Source: Isoetes taiwanensis
Lineage: Eukaryota > Streptophyta > Lycopodiopsida > Isoetales > Isoetaceae
DNA: 64,000 nucleotides
Assembly: GCA_021234155.1 (NCBI GenBank)
Contig: JAJEKV010000035.1
Location: 1,800,001-1,864,000, forward strand
Direction of reading: 5' to 3'
Shown here piece by piece: positions 45,198 to 57,499 of this stretch; the stretch's first letter is position 1, and each line of letters starts with the position of its first letter. The notes under the pieces were generated by a model that saw nothing but the letters and a program-made list of their open reading frames with translations, was not told where the DNA came from and made no database searches. The translations under genes and the position numbers were made by a program.

Positions 45198-45520
45198 TCT
45201 TCTCTGATTTGGTGAGTACCGTTAGCGGTGCTGCTATCTTGGCAAAGTTCTTGACAAACTTTCTATAATAACCTTCTATACTGAGAAAGCTCCTCACTTC
45301 ATGGATGGTTCGGTGCTGGCCAATCAATTACCGCTTCAATCTTCGCAGGGTCGGTGGAGATTCCTTCTGTTGAAATTACATGTCCCAAGCACTCTACTCT
45401 TTCTGTAGCAAAGTGACACTTAGATAACTTCGTGTAGAGTTTATGCTTCCTCATCTTTTCAAGTACCTTCCTCAAGTGTTGTGCATGCTCTCCTATGGAC
45501 TTGCTATACACCAAGATATT
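45198..45520 (-). pseudogene. Gypsy reverse transcriptase, C-terminal part
   Basis: At 45299-45514: ILVYSKS-type region after the missing catalytic Asp pair, then HAQHLRKVLEKMRKHKLYTK and CLGHVISTEGISTDPAKIEA. At 45200-45327: VRSFLSIEGYYRKFVKNFAK. Both are standard gypsy RT motifs in two frames. The RT core upstream is lost at 45.52 kb. Confidence 0.85.
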
Positions 45521-46560
45521 TTTATATTATAAAATTATCCAATAAGTATGTATGTCAAGCATCAAACCCTAGCCATGCCACGTGACACGCCACGTGTGTT
45601 TTTGATGCACCGTCAATGGTGTTGATCGCGCCATGTTATTTTACACATGACAGGATGCCATTAAAAAAAACAAAAGGGTGTATCGATTCAGGGTTTTTGT
45701 TCAGCAATGGTAAGGTATAATTCAGCAACAATGGTAAGGGACAACAATGGTAAGGGATAATTCAGCAATCCACGGTTTCAATTGGAAACCACGATTTCGG
45801 CTTCCAGCCAATCTATCACACTTCAACAATTCAATCTTACGTCTACAATATTGGAACAGTTTCAGGAATTCTGACTCCTGATTTACGCCGCTAATACCAG
45901 TTGCCGATTCACACTTCCCTGAGTTTTTGCTCTCTGATTCGGAAGCTCTCCAGACAAGTCTGACCTGTTTGTCTCAGATCTCTATCTAATAATCTGCAAC
46001 CACATCTTCTTCATAAATTCTTTGATTCTGCATAAGCACTCCCCCTTCCTCCTTTCATCCATTTCCCAACGAAACTTTCAAGTAAAAATAGCATAACATT
46101 TTATTTTATTTTTCCTGAATGACCAGTGGAGCGGAGCAAAATAGGTGCAAAAAAATTCCCGATTGATTTCTGATAGGTGGGAGGCCAAATGAGATAGGGT
46201 ACCAGGCTTCAGCTATTGGAGATTGTTGGAGAGGCGCTTTGATAGGTTCCAAAGGATTCTTAGTTTGCACAAGTTCTTTTCTCCGGCATGATGGTGTAAG
46301 CCATTGTCTAATTTTGTTCCCACCATATTTCAAAGATATCATGTGAGTTAGAACTGCTTTTGGAAATAGGATAATGTGTGTTATGTTTGATGTCTCACGT
46401 CTCTTGCAAACACATCCCTAATATATATAGTACCAGTTTGCCTTTGCACAAATGGTATAATATGGTTTCTTTGGGATGCTAAGGTAGTTTTGTCCCCACT
46501 CACTAATACCTAACTCTTTTGTGAACTATCACATGAAACTCCCATAAAAGGTGAACAATC
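45521..46560. other. ~1 kb replacing the gypsy RT core
   Basis: The RT frame breaks off at the catalytic site and resumes 1 kb further on, with about 80 expected residues missing. The intervening DNA has CAATGGTAAGG repeats (45708-45765) and GCCACGTG sequences. No gene recognised. It may be an insertion accompanied by deletion. Confidence 0.55.
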
Positions 46561-47760
46561 ACATGTTTGCACCTTGGAGCTAATCCATCAAGTCGTATGA
46601 TCTGGGCAATGCGTACTTATTCTTGATGGTGTGCTTGTTCAATTGACAATAGTCAATGCACCTTCTCAGACTTTCATCTTTCTTCTTGACAAATAGGATA
46701 GGCGTCCCGAACGAGGAGACATTAGGTCTTATACTAGGTCTAGCAACTCTTGCAACTGCTTCTTCAAATCTGCCAACTCCTGGAAGTCATTATGTATGGT
46801 GCCTTACTTGTGGGCTTAATCCCTGGCTCAAGTGCTATTTCACACTCGACTTCCTTGTACGATGGAAGTTGCTTGATCTCATATGGGAACAAATCATGGA
46901 ATTCCTTCACTAGCTTGGCTATTTGCTTCGGCAACTTGCTCAATGCTTTGTCCTCCTTGTCTTCCTCTGTTTCTCGCTCTTCAACTTCGAGCTTAAAGAC
47001 ATTATCCACTTGCTCCCTCCTTATGCATTTAAGTAATTTCTTACTAGACATGCATTGCATGATTGGGGTGTCTTCTTTACCTGTTATCTCAATGACTTTT
47101 CCATTTGGCACCGTTAAGGTCACTTTCTCCTTCCCGCAATTTATTACAGCACCAGCTGGGCCAAGGTATTCCATGCCTATGATCAGGTCATACTTGCCAA
47201 TATTCACGACCTTTGCTCCCATTCTAATGTTGATACCTGGAAAGTCTATGTCGAAATTGATCCTTTTTCTCGATGTGTGACGAATTGCTCCACTTGCCAA
47301 CACCACAGGCATGGGTTTGGACTTCAAAGGTTTCAGCTTCAACAACTCTATCATTCTTGGTGAAGCAAAGTTATGGATATCCTTTGTATCTATCAACACT
47401 ATGAAGGATTGGGCTTTGACTTTCCCTATTGTTGAAATCACCTGATATTGACTCTCGGCATTCTCGGAGTCAATGGCAACAAAGATGTGGCACTCACCCT
47501 GGATGTAGTCGCAAGCTTTTTCGTCATCATTCTCCGGGAGTGCCTTCCATCCTCCTAGCTCTGCTAGTGCCGCGTTCATCGCGAAGGGACAGTTGTGTGT
47601 CCGATGTCCCGATTGAAGGCACCTGAACCACACCTATTTTTCTATACATTCTTGTCTCTTCTCCTTTGGGATGGACTGCAAGACTGCTTCACTGCTTTGG
47701 AGTAGTTTAAATCTCCCGCTTGTCCTTTGTCCTTGAAGCTGACATGCTTCCCAGACAAGG
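46561..47760 (-). pseudogene. Gypsy zinc knuckle, protease and RT start
   Basis: The frame at 46764-47633 opens with a knuckle (RCLQSGHRTHNCP), then a retropepsin-like region (FIVLIDTKDIHNFAS) and the RT lead-in (FHDLFPYEIKQLPSYKEVEC). The expected Asp-Ser/Thr-Gly of the protease is Asp-Thr-Lys, so the active-site glycine is lost. RT continues in another frame ([11 protein letters not shown] and [11 protein letters not shown]) to about 46.58 kb. Upstream gag is missing past about 47.75 kb. Confidence 0.85.
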
Positions 47761-48169
47761 GCCTGGCCTATCAGACAAGAAATGGGAAAAGCAAGAAGGG
47801 ATTTTCAGGCAATGGCATATGCATGAATTCAGAGTGCGGTCAAACACATCCCTGGCAGTCATAGTATATGAGACGAGTCAGAGACCAATGGAGGTAAGAG
47901 CCTGGGAAAGGACCATCAGATATTTATTGAAAGACAACATGGGGGGACATACTGGGAAATTATCAACAATAGCAATCAGCAAATCGGCCAAATCACATAT
48001 CGTCACAAGTAACGGGTGGTCAGAGAAGTGACGGTATGGACCAGAGAGATCGGGATGAATTTGAGTGACCTAATAAGTGAAGAAAAATGGAATGAAGACT
48101 GGACCTACAGAGCAACAAGAGCATGACTACAAAAACACAGCGGCCCAAAAACACTCTAGCTGACAGAAG
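47750..48169 (+). other. Unassigned 0.4 kb between gypsy and LINE remnants
   Basis: A plus-strand frame to 48031 (EGIFRQWHMHEFRVRSNTSL) is open but followed by many stops. I recognise no domain. It could be the end of yet another transposon. Confidence 0.3.
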
Positions 48170-49046
48170 TCTTCAATCCGGACTAGCAGATAGGACAACA
48201 AATGTACAGGGGAACAGCCGATTAGGGAAGATAAGAAGGGACACCTTAGCAAGATTTAGGATGAAGAGCCACGATCTAAGAATCGAAAAGGACAGGTGGA
48301 GGAAAGTGGAAAGGGAAAACCGAGTCTGTAGAAGAGGTGATTTCAGCCTATTCCAAAACTTTTTTGGGTATGCAAGCAACTCCATTATCATCTGCTCATG
48401 TTTCTTATGCATATAGGTTCTTTTCTTTCCTTTAGTCATTCTGATATATTGTTTTCTTGCTTTAGCCTTTGCAGCCCCCTTTGCTAATTTAAACTTCTTT
48501 CTTTGCATCCTACATTCACGGTCAAACCTTCCATTGCAAGGAAGCCCCAATCTTTGCTTGTTCAACAGATTCAAGAACCATCTGAGTGAGAAGATAAGGT
48601 CTACCGCGCTAGTTGGCCAGGAGATGATAGAAGCTATCTTTTCATAATAGTTCTTATACACTTGAAATTTGTCATATCTCATAACAAGTTGAAGGGATGC
48701 TCGTGGCAAACATGTGCATGCATACCTACAATACAAATGACAAGAAATAAAGGCTCATGGTTTGATTCAATCTTATCTTTTCCAATAGCAAAGATAACCA
48801 CTTGTTGAGCAAAGGATGGCTTTGCTAAGATGTAATCTACCACATTTGCTTCTCTACATGTATGCGCCCCTGTGTCTGAGAACTTGTCCGTACCATTGTA
48901 GATGACCATATTTAAGCCACTGCATAGTGACAATGAGATCATTACCAATTGCACCTTCCACTACCACACGTCCCTCCTCCAAACGGTCTTTTGACCATTC
49001 TTTTTTTTGCTTCCTTAAATTTCAATCTATGTTTTATGCTATTCAT
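48170..49046 (-). pseudogene. LINE endonuclease end and EN-RT linker
   Basis: At 48679-48954 the APE-type endonuclease C-terminus is visible (TCREANVVDYILAKPSF, SNHEPLFL). At 48173-48736 follows the Lys/Arg-rich linker to RT (DRECRMQRKKFKLAKGAAKA, YPKKFWNRL). Further right, towards 49046, weak frames resemble the ORF1 side. The same LINE continues beyond the 12.3-kb insertion at 61361. Confidence 0.75.
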
Positions 49047-49246
49047 ATTGAAGTCGTATTTAATTAAAGTGGGACAAATCTTGAATTTTGGGACTCGGGC
49101 TGAAAATGGGACTCACACACCATAAAAGAAATTTCTGAATTGATTGCTTGAATAGAATTACACATGACACACATAGAATTGGGTTACTTGTTTTCCTCAT
49201 AAATTTTACAAACCACTAGTTGAGAAAGTTTTCAAACTTCTCAATA

Positions 49247-52000
49247 TTATGCACCCTCATACAATGATATAGCATGGAGGTTGCTCATGGCCTTGTCCAT
49301 CTCCTTTCTTGGGATCTTGCGTGTGTTGTCTTTTGCAATGTGAGAACTTGGATATGACCATACCACACACTCCACCAATTCCCTCCTTTGAGGGTCAGCA
49401 TAATTTGCCCTCCACTTCTTCTCCCGGCCCAGTCGGTGTATTGCTCCTTCAAGTTGGCCTTCTTGTGCCTCCCAATGGGCTCGGTGTATTGAATTTGGAA
49501 TCGGGACCCAACTCCTCTCCATCGAGGCATAGTGGTGGTCACATCAGAGAGTGCCACCCCTAACCATATTGGACAGTCCTCATCATCCGGGCCTTACTAG
49601 CACAAAGTATCCTTCCTTGATGTCCTCAAAGGGATCCCACTCGGGAAGATCAAACCACTTCGGCTTTGAGGCCTTACTTTCCCACAAACCACTTGGAACC
49701 CTTGTTGGGACCCAAGTGAGCATTCTTAGACGTGCTTGCACCTTGAGAACCCTCCCATCTTGACTACGGCAAGAACCCGTCTCTTAGCTCCCTCCCACAT
49801 GGTCATTGGGTTTCTAAGCATGTCACAACTTTTCCCAAAAGACTTGATTAGGGAGTCCATTTGATTTTTCTTAAGAGTGGAGGTGTGCTTTCCATTTCGA
49901 ACATCATCCCAAAGCGTTATGTAATCCTTGATGCCCTTCACCGGTTGGCTAGAGTCTTTGACTATCTTGAAGGAGGTAGTGGTTTTGGCTGCCCTTTAGG
50001 AATGAGAACTTCACCAAGAAGCACCCCTTTGCCACAACTCGATACCTTGTGCGGGCATCCACAACTTGTCACCTGGTCTCCACTTATATTGCATGATTGG
50101 TATTCCATCCCTAACCCAAAACTTGAATTGAAGTGGCTTTTGTGTGTCACGTCAACTGGTCCTTGCCATCTAGCAAGTATCCTTCTACAAATGATTTCCA
50201 ATCGCAACCTCATCCATCAAGAAAGCCATTGGGTTGGGGTCAATGCAGCTCTCAAACACATCCATTAGTTCAGGGGAGAGTGGTCACGTTTTCTCTCTTG
50301 AGCTTGGTGGAGAAAGTTCCAAAGAATCCATCTATATCATCATGCGTATGCCCAACCATCATGAATCCCACTTTCACAACTTTGAATACTCCCCCTGCAT
50401 GTCAAGTATGACATTGCCCCAAACATCCATCTATTCTTGTTTTCTTTCCAACGGTTGTCCAACTGAACACATAGCTCCTCGGGCGGTGATTTCTCAAGTA
50501 AGGGGAAATCATCCCAAGTCCTCCTTGATTCACTAGACACCTTGGATGTGAGCTTTTTATCGCCTTTGGTAACAAAGCGGTTGATCATCCATCAAAGCCT
50601 CAAAATGGGTCTGAAGGGGAATACCTCCTCCCTTCTATCGATCCTTTCTCTAGTGTTCTCGGGCACTTGAAAATAGAGCTCACATGGAAGTTTGGATCAT
50701 CTCTCCATAGATCAAGCACAAAATGACCATATGTTCCAGGTTCCATGACCATGTGTTAATACACCCTTGCGGACTTACTTTCATCCAAAAGCGTTTTGAC
50801 AACGCTTGGGTAAAGGATCTAGCTTTGGCAAGAAAGTCTTGTGTTGGTCCATCTTATCATGAATTATACACAAAAATTTGTCCTTTGCATCTCGAGGAAA
50901 ATGTTCTCCATTGCCAATACAATCGGTCTACATGATATTTGGTCCCTTTGGTGATCTCGCAAATTGCTCCCTAATTGCCATTCTTTCTTTCTCTATTGCG
51001 GTTGATGCAAGTGTATCCTTGAGTTGAATGCAAGTGTTGCACTTTGAGAATGGCATGTGTTGTAGGACACTCACGTCCAGAGAAGTGAGTGCTCCATAAC
51101 TTGCTGAAATGTGATTGAGAAAGAGGCCTACCTCCGGTGGTTTCTAGGATGGAGTTGACCTCCTTAAGGCACTCCCTTTTGGATATAGTGTTGTGGCAAC
51201 ACTCTTTGCACCACTTCGCACACCGTGCTTTCGTTCACCGCCGACTTGTGGGGCATAGATTGAGACATGTATCTCACAAAGCTCTCAAGGCCGCAATGGC
51301 CTTTAGAGTATTTGCTCTAGGTTTCAAAGTGAGTGCATTACCATGTTGGAACAAAGTGTGCCCTTTTCTAACCTGCTCCCGATATCGTAAAATGAAGACT
51401 TGCTCACCCCAAGAATCCATCTCAATGCTCTCATACATACCTTCATTCCCCCTCAATTGATATAGCGGTAGTCTGTGTTTTCATCATATTTGGAATTCCT
51501 ACACAAGGAGTAAATGAAATTAATCCTATCTTTTTGAAGCTGTCCAATGTATTGGGACCTTATCCGCGAAGTCATCCACATTGTAATGCCTTTGCGTGCA
51601 ATCTAGGTTGCAACACTCTTGTCCCCTAATTGCCTCCAGGTTTTCTTTGGTTGGTGCCATACTTTCCATCCTTTCTAAATATTTGTCACTTCTAGGCCTC
51701 TTGGGCACCTTTTGGTCGCCTTTTATGAAAGACATAGCGTCTCTTCCTTGTGATCAAAGGATGCTCATCGACCACCAAATCTTCCACATGGCCTTGGGTG
51801 GGCCTTGGGGTGTGTAGTTCGAAGGGGCATTCTAGAGTATCACCATTCTTGTGTGTAATAAATCTAATTGGCCATCTCAACTGAGCTTGGGACTCCAGCA
51901 GCCCTGAGCACACAATGCAATCACTAGAGCTTCCCTGGGACATGATAGTATCAACTTCGATAAGAAGCTTCACAATGCCAACTCCAAGATGTTCATCTCC
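49247..52000 (-). pseudogene. DUF7869-type transposase-like gene, decayed
   Basis: Broken minus-strand frames are collinear with this family of plant and animal transposon proteins. N-terminal side: a Cys motif (GQECCNLDCTQR, about 51.6 kb). Core: EELCVQLDNRWKENKNRWMF (about 50.45 kb) followed, after a one-base frame change, by FMMVGHTHDDIDGFFGTFS (about 50.33-50.36 kb), the family's signature with conserved His and Asp residues. C-terminal side: YTDWAGRRSGGQIML (about 49.44 kb). At least several frameshifts and stops are present, so it cannot make a full protein. It is most likely the element's own transposase. Confidence 0.75.
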
Positions 52001-52199
52001 CAGCCTCTCATCATTCACACTATCAAATGGATCAACTGCAGTTATTATGCCCTCTGCAAAATACCAATGCAGGTTGCAAGGGTGCAACAAAAGGCAACCC
52101 ATCTTCCTCCATTGGAGCCTAGGGCAATGGCCTCCTTTGGAATTCCCTGGCTCCATTTTACTCATCTCACATGCTCCCCCGAATGAAAAGCTCACATTA

Positions 52200-52490
52200 A
52201 AACCATATAGCCCCAAACACCACAAATATGACCATATGAACCATATAAAACCATACAAACATATTAAATATAATCATATTAAATCATACAACCATATTAA
52301 CTAAAATCATACAACCATATTAACTAAAATCATATAACCATATTAAAGCATACAACCACACTCATTCTAAACCATATGTAAACATTGTAACCATTGAAAC
52401 CATATTAAATACAACCATTGAAACCATATTAAATACAACCATTGAAACCTTATTAAATACATAAGATAACATATATAAACATATAACCTA
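52200..52490 (+). repeat. AT-rich minisatellite between the two gene regions
   Basis: Degenerate units of ACCATATTAAxTAxAATCAT and ACCATTGAAACCATATTAAA, about 20-27 bp each, in an irregular array. It lies between the leftward transposase remnant and the rightward gene region, where a two-way promoter would be expected. Confidence 0.75.
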
Positions 52491-52515
52491 CCCTTTCATA
52501 TTTTGTCATGGCCAC

Positions 52516-53270
52516 GTGGCGCCTCTTGAGGAGGCAAACCGTGGCCACCGCGTCAAGAATCCGCCACGTCATGGAGGGCATGGCCCCTGCGTGACAATGG
52601 TTTTATTATTTCACTTTTCACGAGGGTTCGGGGTGCGGCCGAGAATTAATTGCACCCTCTTCCTCTCCCCCCACCATTCTTCCTCCCCTGTTTTTCTCCG
52701 ATCACTCTTCCTCCCCTGTTTCCTTAGGGCCCGCTTTTACCGTCAAAGCGATCGATCGAACCAAGCGATTCCAAAGCCATCTTATGACAATGACTTGGTC
52801 GACGGATCAGACTTCGGTAGCCCGAAGTTCTCGCGCAGATTCATTGTTCGAGCGTTACCTACCGAGAAGAAAGTGAGGCCCTTTTAGTCTTTGCTTTTTA
52901 GTTTTACGTAAGTCCTTTAGTGCATTTTTACTTATATTACGTTGTTAGAGGCTCTTATTAATCCCACGATTATAATTTTCTGGCCCGACAAATCCTTATT
53001 CACGCTTTGTCAACGACTATACCCACATGGAAGCGAACTTCCGAAGCCTCCTCCTCATCCAGCCAAATCTTCGGGTATGTTTTTGTAATATCATACCCTT
53101 TTTAATCTCATTTTTCTCAGATTTGTTCTCCAATCGTTTCTCTGTTTTTCTCATTAATCTCATTAATCTTTGTATTGTTTTCTGTTTTTGTTATCTTTTT
53201 CTTGCTTGTGGTTGAATTGAATACATTATGCAGGGCACAAGTGAGAATAGTGGTTAGAGTAGTAGCAAGC
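52516..53270 (+). other. Possible first exons of the rightward gene in the 12.3-kb element
   Basis: An open stretch (SYDNDLVDGSDFGSPKFSRR, FIVRALPTEK) ends at GTGAGG near 52873, and a second (YTHMEANFRSLLLIQPNL) ends at GGTATG near 53075. Both look like exons with donors. I recognise no domain. Confidence 0.35.
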
Positions 53271-53699
53271 AACCGAGATAGAAATCATCGAGAGACGGGT
53301 GTTAGGAAGTAAGATATTGCAAAGCATTAACAGAAAATAACTAGGAATGTCTTTTCCCAAAGAAGAACTCGGAATAGGAATTGCTTCACGGAATATCCAT
53401 TTCTAACTCACAAAGAAATCCATCGCAGGAGACATGCAGAGGGGAGTGGCGAGTTGAGAATACTTCAGCTTGCCAACCCAGAAATGCAGGCCTTCTTCTC
53501 GACTCGCGAGTCGAGAACATCTCGATCTCCTGAGGCGAGAAGAGGGAGTGTACACTGGACCTGCTGGCGGTTGAGGGATTCTCGACTGCGATTCCGAGGT
53601 TACCGCGGCTACCCAATGTCTTCACATTCTTTAGAACCCTGCTGACCCTTCTGGGACTCGTGGTGAGGAATGTGTCCCCTGCCAATGGCCCTTTGTGCG

Positions 53700-54885
53700 G
53701 TCGCGGTGCCTCCTCCCGGTCGAGCCACTCTCCTTGAACCATGCTCATCGAATATTTGCGGGGAGGCTCACGCGGCCGGGTGGAGGCCTGGCTGACTTCT
53801 TTCCAGGGTGCTGGCAGCTTTCCGACTTCGTGAGTGAAAGCCTTGAGCTCTAGTGCACTCTAGAGCTGGCTGTGAGGGTGATCCTCAACCACTCTCCTTC
53901 TATCTTCCCTCGGACGACTGCGAGAAGGGTTTTGGTTTTATTTGTCTACTTACTTGACTTCGAATTCGCGTGTGTGTAAGTGCATGATGGCCTCTACCCA
54001 ATCAAAGGCCGTCTCCTTGAACCATCTTAAATGACCGAGATATTGCGGGGGATGGGCTCACGTTATGGTGGAGGCCTCGGCGACTAACCCGCAGGAGAGT
54101 TATTTGGCGCCTTTCTCGATTCGTGAGTCAGAAAACGCAGCTCTAGTGCACTCTAGAGCTGGCTCTCGGCATGATCTTAAACACTCCTTCTATCTTCCTC
54201 GGACATTGCGAAGGGAAGTGTTTTTGACCTGCCTGCAGGCCAACTCTTAGCAACCCAATTCTCGGTGTGGTCGCATGGCCTCTACCCAATCAAAGACCGC
54301 CTCCTTCAACCTTCTTCGTCGTAATATTCTGCGTAAGGGGATGGCTCTGATTGGGTGGAGGCCTCTAACCAACCACGGGGAAACCACAGAGCTTGCCGTA
54401 TGCATTCTCGGCCATGAAGTGGGAATGCCTTACCCAACCGGCACTCCATGTGTACTAACCGAGTTCGGATGGCCAAGGCATTCTCGACTTGCGGTGAGAA
54501 TGTAGACAGTAAAACGTCTCGACTCGCAAGTCGAGAATCCCTTAACCACCAATTCTCCCAGGTTCTGGTAGCGGTGGCCTCGACCGCCAGAGTCACTCTC
54601 CTTCGAACCATCTTCGCCGAATATTGGCAAGGGAGGGGCTCTTGACCGGGTGTGGAGGCCTCTACAACTAACCACGTGGGAAACCATGGAGAGGAAGCCA
54701 AGGCTTGCATTCTCTACAAGCATCGTGCACTTTCTATTCTCCTGTTTTAGTCCCAAGTGCCTCTAGCCTGTCTCCTCGAGCCACTCTCCTTGAACCATCT
54801 TCCCGAATATTGCGAAGAGGAGTGGTTGGATTGTGGTGGAGGCCCCTCCGACTAACTACAAGAGGATGCATTTGAACCGCATCTC
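53700..54885 (+). repeat. Five diverged tandem units of 200-295 bp
   Basis: Units begin near 53710, 53992, 54275, 54570 and 54770. Each has a GGCCTC or GTCTCCT(C/A)GA start, GAGCCACTCTCCTTGAACCA, a CGAATATTGCG-type core, GGGGAGxGGCTC, and GGTGGAGGCC followed by GACTAACC. The first and fourth blocks form a short inverted pair, so every unit can fold. Several units also contain the 24-bp palindrome or a relic of it. Confidence 0.7.
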
Positions 54886-57060
54886 CCGGGCCTTAGTCCT
54901 AGCCTGATCTATGTACAACATTCCAAGTAAACAAGTCCATGAAAAACACACCTAAAACGGAATCGTTTACCTCCGATCCATTGTTTCCTTGCCGAGCATC
55001 TCTCAACCCAGAGTAAATCATCTATCGAAGTTGAAAAATGCTCGACAAAGAAACAATGAACTACGCCGAGCTTATCGCTAGTTCCATTATTTAAACACAT
55101 ACGGCATGTTCTACAAGTTTAAATAACATAGGCATCTCGAAACTCACCTCTTCACTTGATAATTCCTTGGGCCATCAGACACGGATCCCGCAGCCCCTCA
55201 CCTAGAGTCTTTGCTTCTTCCGCTTGGTCTCTTCAAGAGTGTATTCAAGATCTAATACTTGTATCATCTGCGATTCTCGCGTATCCCCGTTCCATGGCGC
55301 CGCTAGAAGGTAGAGTTCCTGTCCGCAGCTCCTCTCCGCTTCCTACCTTAGCTCCGTGCTCATCGATCAAATCAACTGCTTGCAATAGGACGCGCGGTCA
55401 GGAAAAACACATATGCAAGGCGTTGCATGCAGCTATCGCGTCTGCCGCTGGCGCCATTCGGAAGTCGCTAACAAGACCGATGCTCCCCTCCGTCGAGGTC
55501 CCCAATGCCGCGCAGGGAAGATAAACCACGCCTCCGCTCACTTAGTCCCTTGATGTGATTAAATTTGAAATAGTGTTTGGGCGGGCTAAAGCCGACCGCG
55601 GCTGCACTTTTAGCCCGCTTCTTTTCATAAATGATTGCATGTCCTTAAGTTCAAACTAAAGAACACGCCCGATCTTTTTACATGCAGTCCTAAAACTCAC
55701 AACCCGCGGAGGAAACTTAATTTAAAGAGGGGTGCTAAGAGGATGAGAGGGCATATAGACATGACTCCGCCCAAGAAGCGAGGCGCTGGGAGGGGATGCT
55801 TCTACCAGCTGCAGCAAGAAGAAGAAGACAAACACCCTGTGTGAGCTATGAGGTTTTCTTTTGTCGGAATACCTTAATCGATCCATCCTTTCTTCTTGCA
55901 AAAGATTCACCTCGGACTCACCGGTGATCACCGGGCGAACTCCATTCTTCGTCATCGAGGGACTGGAGACAGAGCTTCTTGAAACAGCAGCAGATTCTTG
56001 GTGGTATGTCGAGGTATCGACAAGTGGGAAGGAGAAAGATCTGTTTCTACACCAAAGGGACAAGAAGAGCTCCGGAGACAAGTACAAGAAAATCGGTGTT
56101 GTGCTCTCCGCCTCAAGGCCAGATTCAAGCATTTAACACTACATGTCAAGGACTGCCGTAAGAGTAAGTTCTATCACACCAAAAAGTTAGCGGTTTCAAA
56201 TTATTCTCACTCTTCCATGAGCAAGGCTAAGGGCACCAAAAAAGGCCGGGCGCTTTTAAATTGTCGTAACCTTGGGTGGAAGGATCCGAAGGGATGAAGG
56301 AGGCCGGAACCCTAACATCCAGGGAGCTTGGTATGGAGATTTCCAGAGTCAGGGAAAAACTGTTCAATACGGGAGCTTCACTTCTACTGTGCTGAAGACT
56401 CTACAACACTCTACAGTGGGGAATGAAGTTGTGGTTCATACACAAAAAAAGTCCACCAAAAACAAAGATGGGGATGATGACACCACACAGGGAGGAATCA
56501 GATGACTTAAGGAGATTTAAGATATGGTCGAAGTCTCCAAACCCGATCCGATGATCAGATCAGGATTTCACGTGAGAGGGGCACGTAAAATGGAGCGCCT
56601 AGCTCAAGATATCCGCTGGGAATATCACACAAGCCGCTGCTGGACATTAGACGGTGAAGGTTTGCACGGAGATGCCGCCTTGTTCAACCACGGGGAATTT
56701 AATCCAAAGACACATTTGGAGATTTCAACCTCGATGGTGCGACATCCTGCTGCAGATCCAATGCCCGCGGATGTCATACCTTTTAGATCGACAGTGAGTT
56801 GTTCAAATTTGGAAGTCCGAGGAAGATCCGAAGGGAAAAGAAGTCCGTTCGGGTTGTAGACGGTCAAGATTCAAAGGAGGGGGCTCAAGTATTGCAGACG
56901 GAGAAGGAGGTGCCATAAAGCGATCAAGGATAGATATGCCAAGCGAGAGTGCAGAGTTCTTTCTACGGAGACGCCAAAGAACCGAATCGCCAAAGATTAG
57001 CCACCGCTGTAACACAATAGCAGCGAGTGCGCCAGATACGTGAAGGTAAATAACTCTCTG
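54886..57060 (+). other. Unassigned middle part of the 12.3-kb element, exon-like pieces
   Basis: Open stretches at 55861-56136 (SSCKRFTSDSPVITGRTPFF, VIEGLETELLE) and near 56880-57045 (DGEGGAIKRSRIDMPSESAE, ending at a GTGAAG donor) look coding. The piece KRSRID resembles a nuclear localisation signal. No domain recognised. They may be exons of the gene whose FCP1-like part lies at 59.4 kb. Confidence 0.35.
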
Positions 57061-57070
57061 AATCTTTCCA

Positions 57071-57441
57071 TTCTCGACTCGCGAGTCGAGAAAGCCCTGC
57101 CATCCTAACATTTGCCGATTATCACTGGGGTTTCTCGACTCGCGAGTCGAGAAAGCCGTGAGTAAATACGTAAAAATCAAAGGATGCGGAGCTTTCGACT
57201 CACGAGTCGAGAAAACCCTTAGCCAAGAAAAAGAAAATTAGACATTCAAAGTCGAGAAAGCCCTGCCATCCTAACATTTGCCGATTATCACTGGGGTTTC
57301 TCGACTCGCGAGTCGAGAAAGCCAGGGTAACGCAGAAAATCAAAGGATGCAGAGCTTTCTCAACTCGCGAGTCGAGAAAACCCAGAGAAGTAAAAGAAAA
57401 TTAGACATTCAAGGGACTTTCTCGACTCGCGAGTCGAGAAA
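57071..57441 (+). repeat. Cluster of six palindromes with a duplicated spacer
   Basis: Six palindrome copies occur in 370 bp, with spacings of about 60 bp. The spacer GCCCTGCCATCCTAACATTT and GCCGATTATCACTGGGG appears twice (57094-57130 and 57260-57296), and the GAAAATTAGACATTCAA spacer also appears twice, so the cluster grew by block duplication. Confidence 0.8.
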
Positions 57442-57499
57442 ACCCGGGGCTACTATTTACTGTTTATTCCGGGTGTTTGTAGATACTTTCATGCTCTGA

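Larger units (their letters stand above)
30202..47760 (-). mobile_element. Decayed Ty3/gypsy retrotransposon with nested insertions
   Basis: Minus-strand order from right to left: zinc knuckle and protease (47.6-47.2 kb), RT (to 45.2 kb), RNase H (41.6-41.1 kb), integrase and its C-terminal domain (33.9-32.6 kb), purine tract and 3' LTR. It is split by a Helitron-like element (41622-45197) and a CACTA-like element (33904-41137), and part of RT is replaced at 45.52-46.56 kb. The gag side is cut at about 47.75 kb and no 5' LTR is seen. Frameshifts and stops throughout show it is dead. Confidence 0.88.

Noticed and set aside
47720-48031. Possible viral or host protein
   Set aside because: Open for 103 codons but with no domain and followed by dense stops; lies between two dead transposons.
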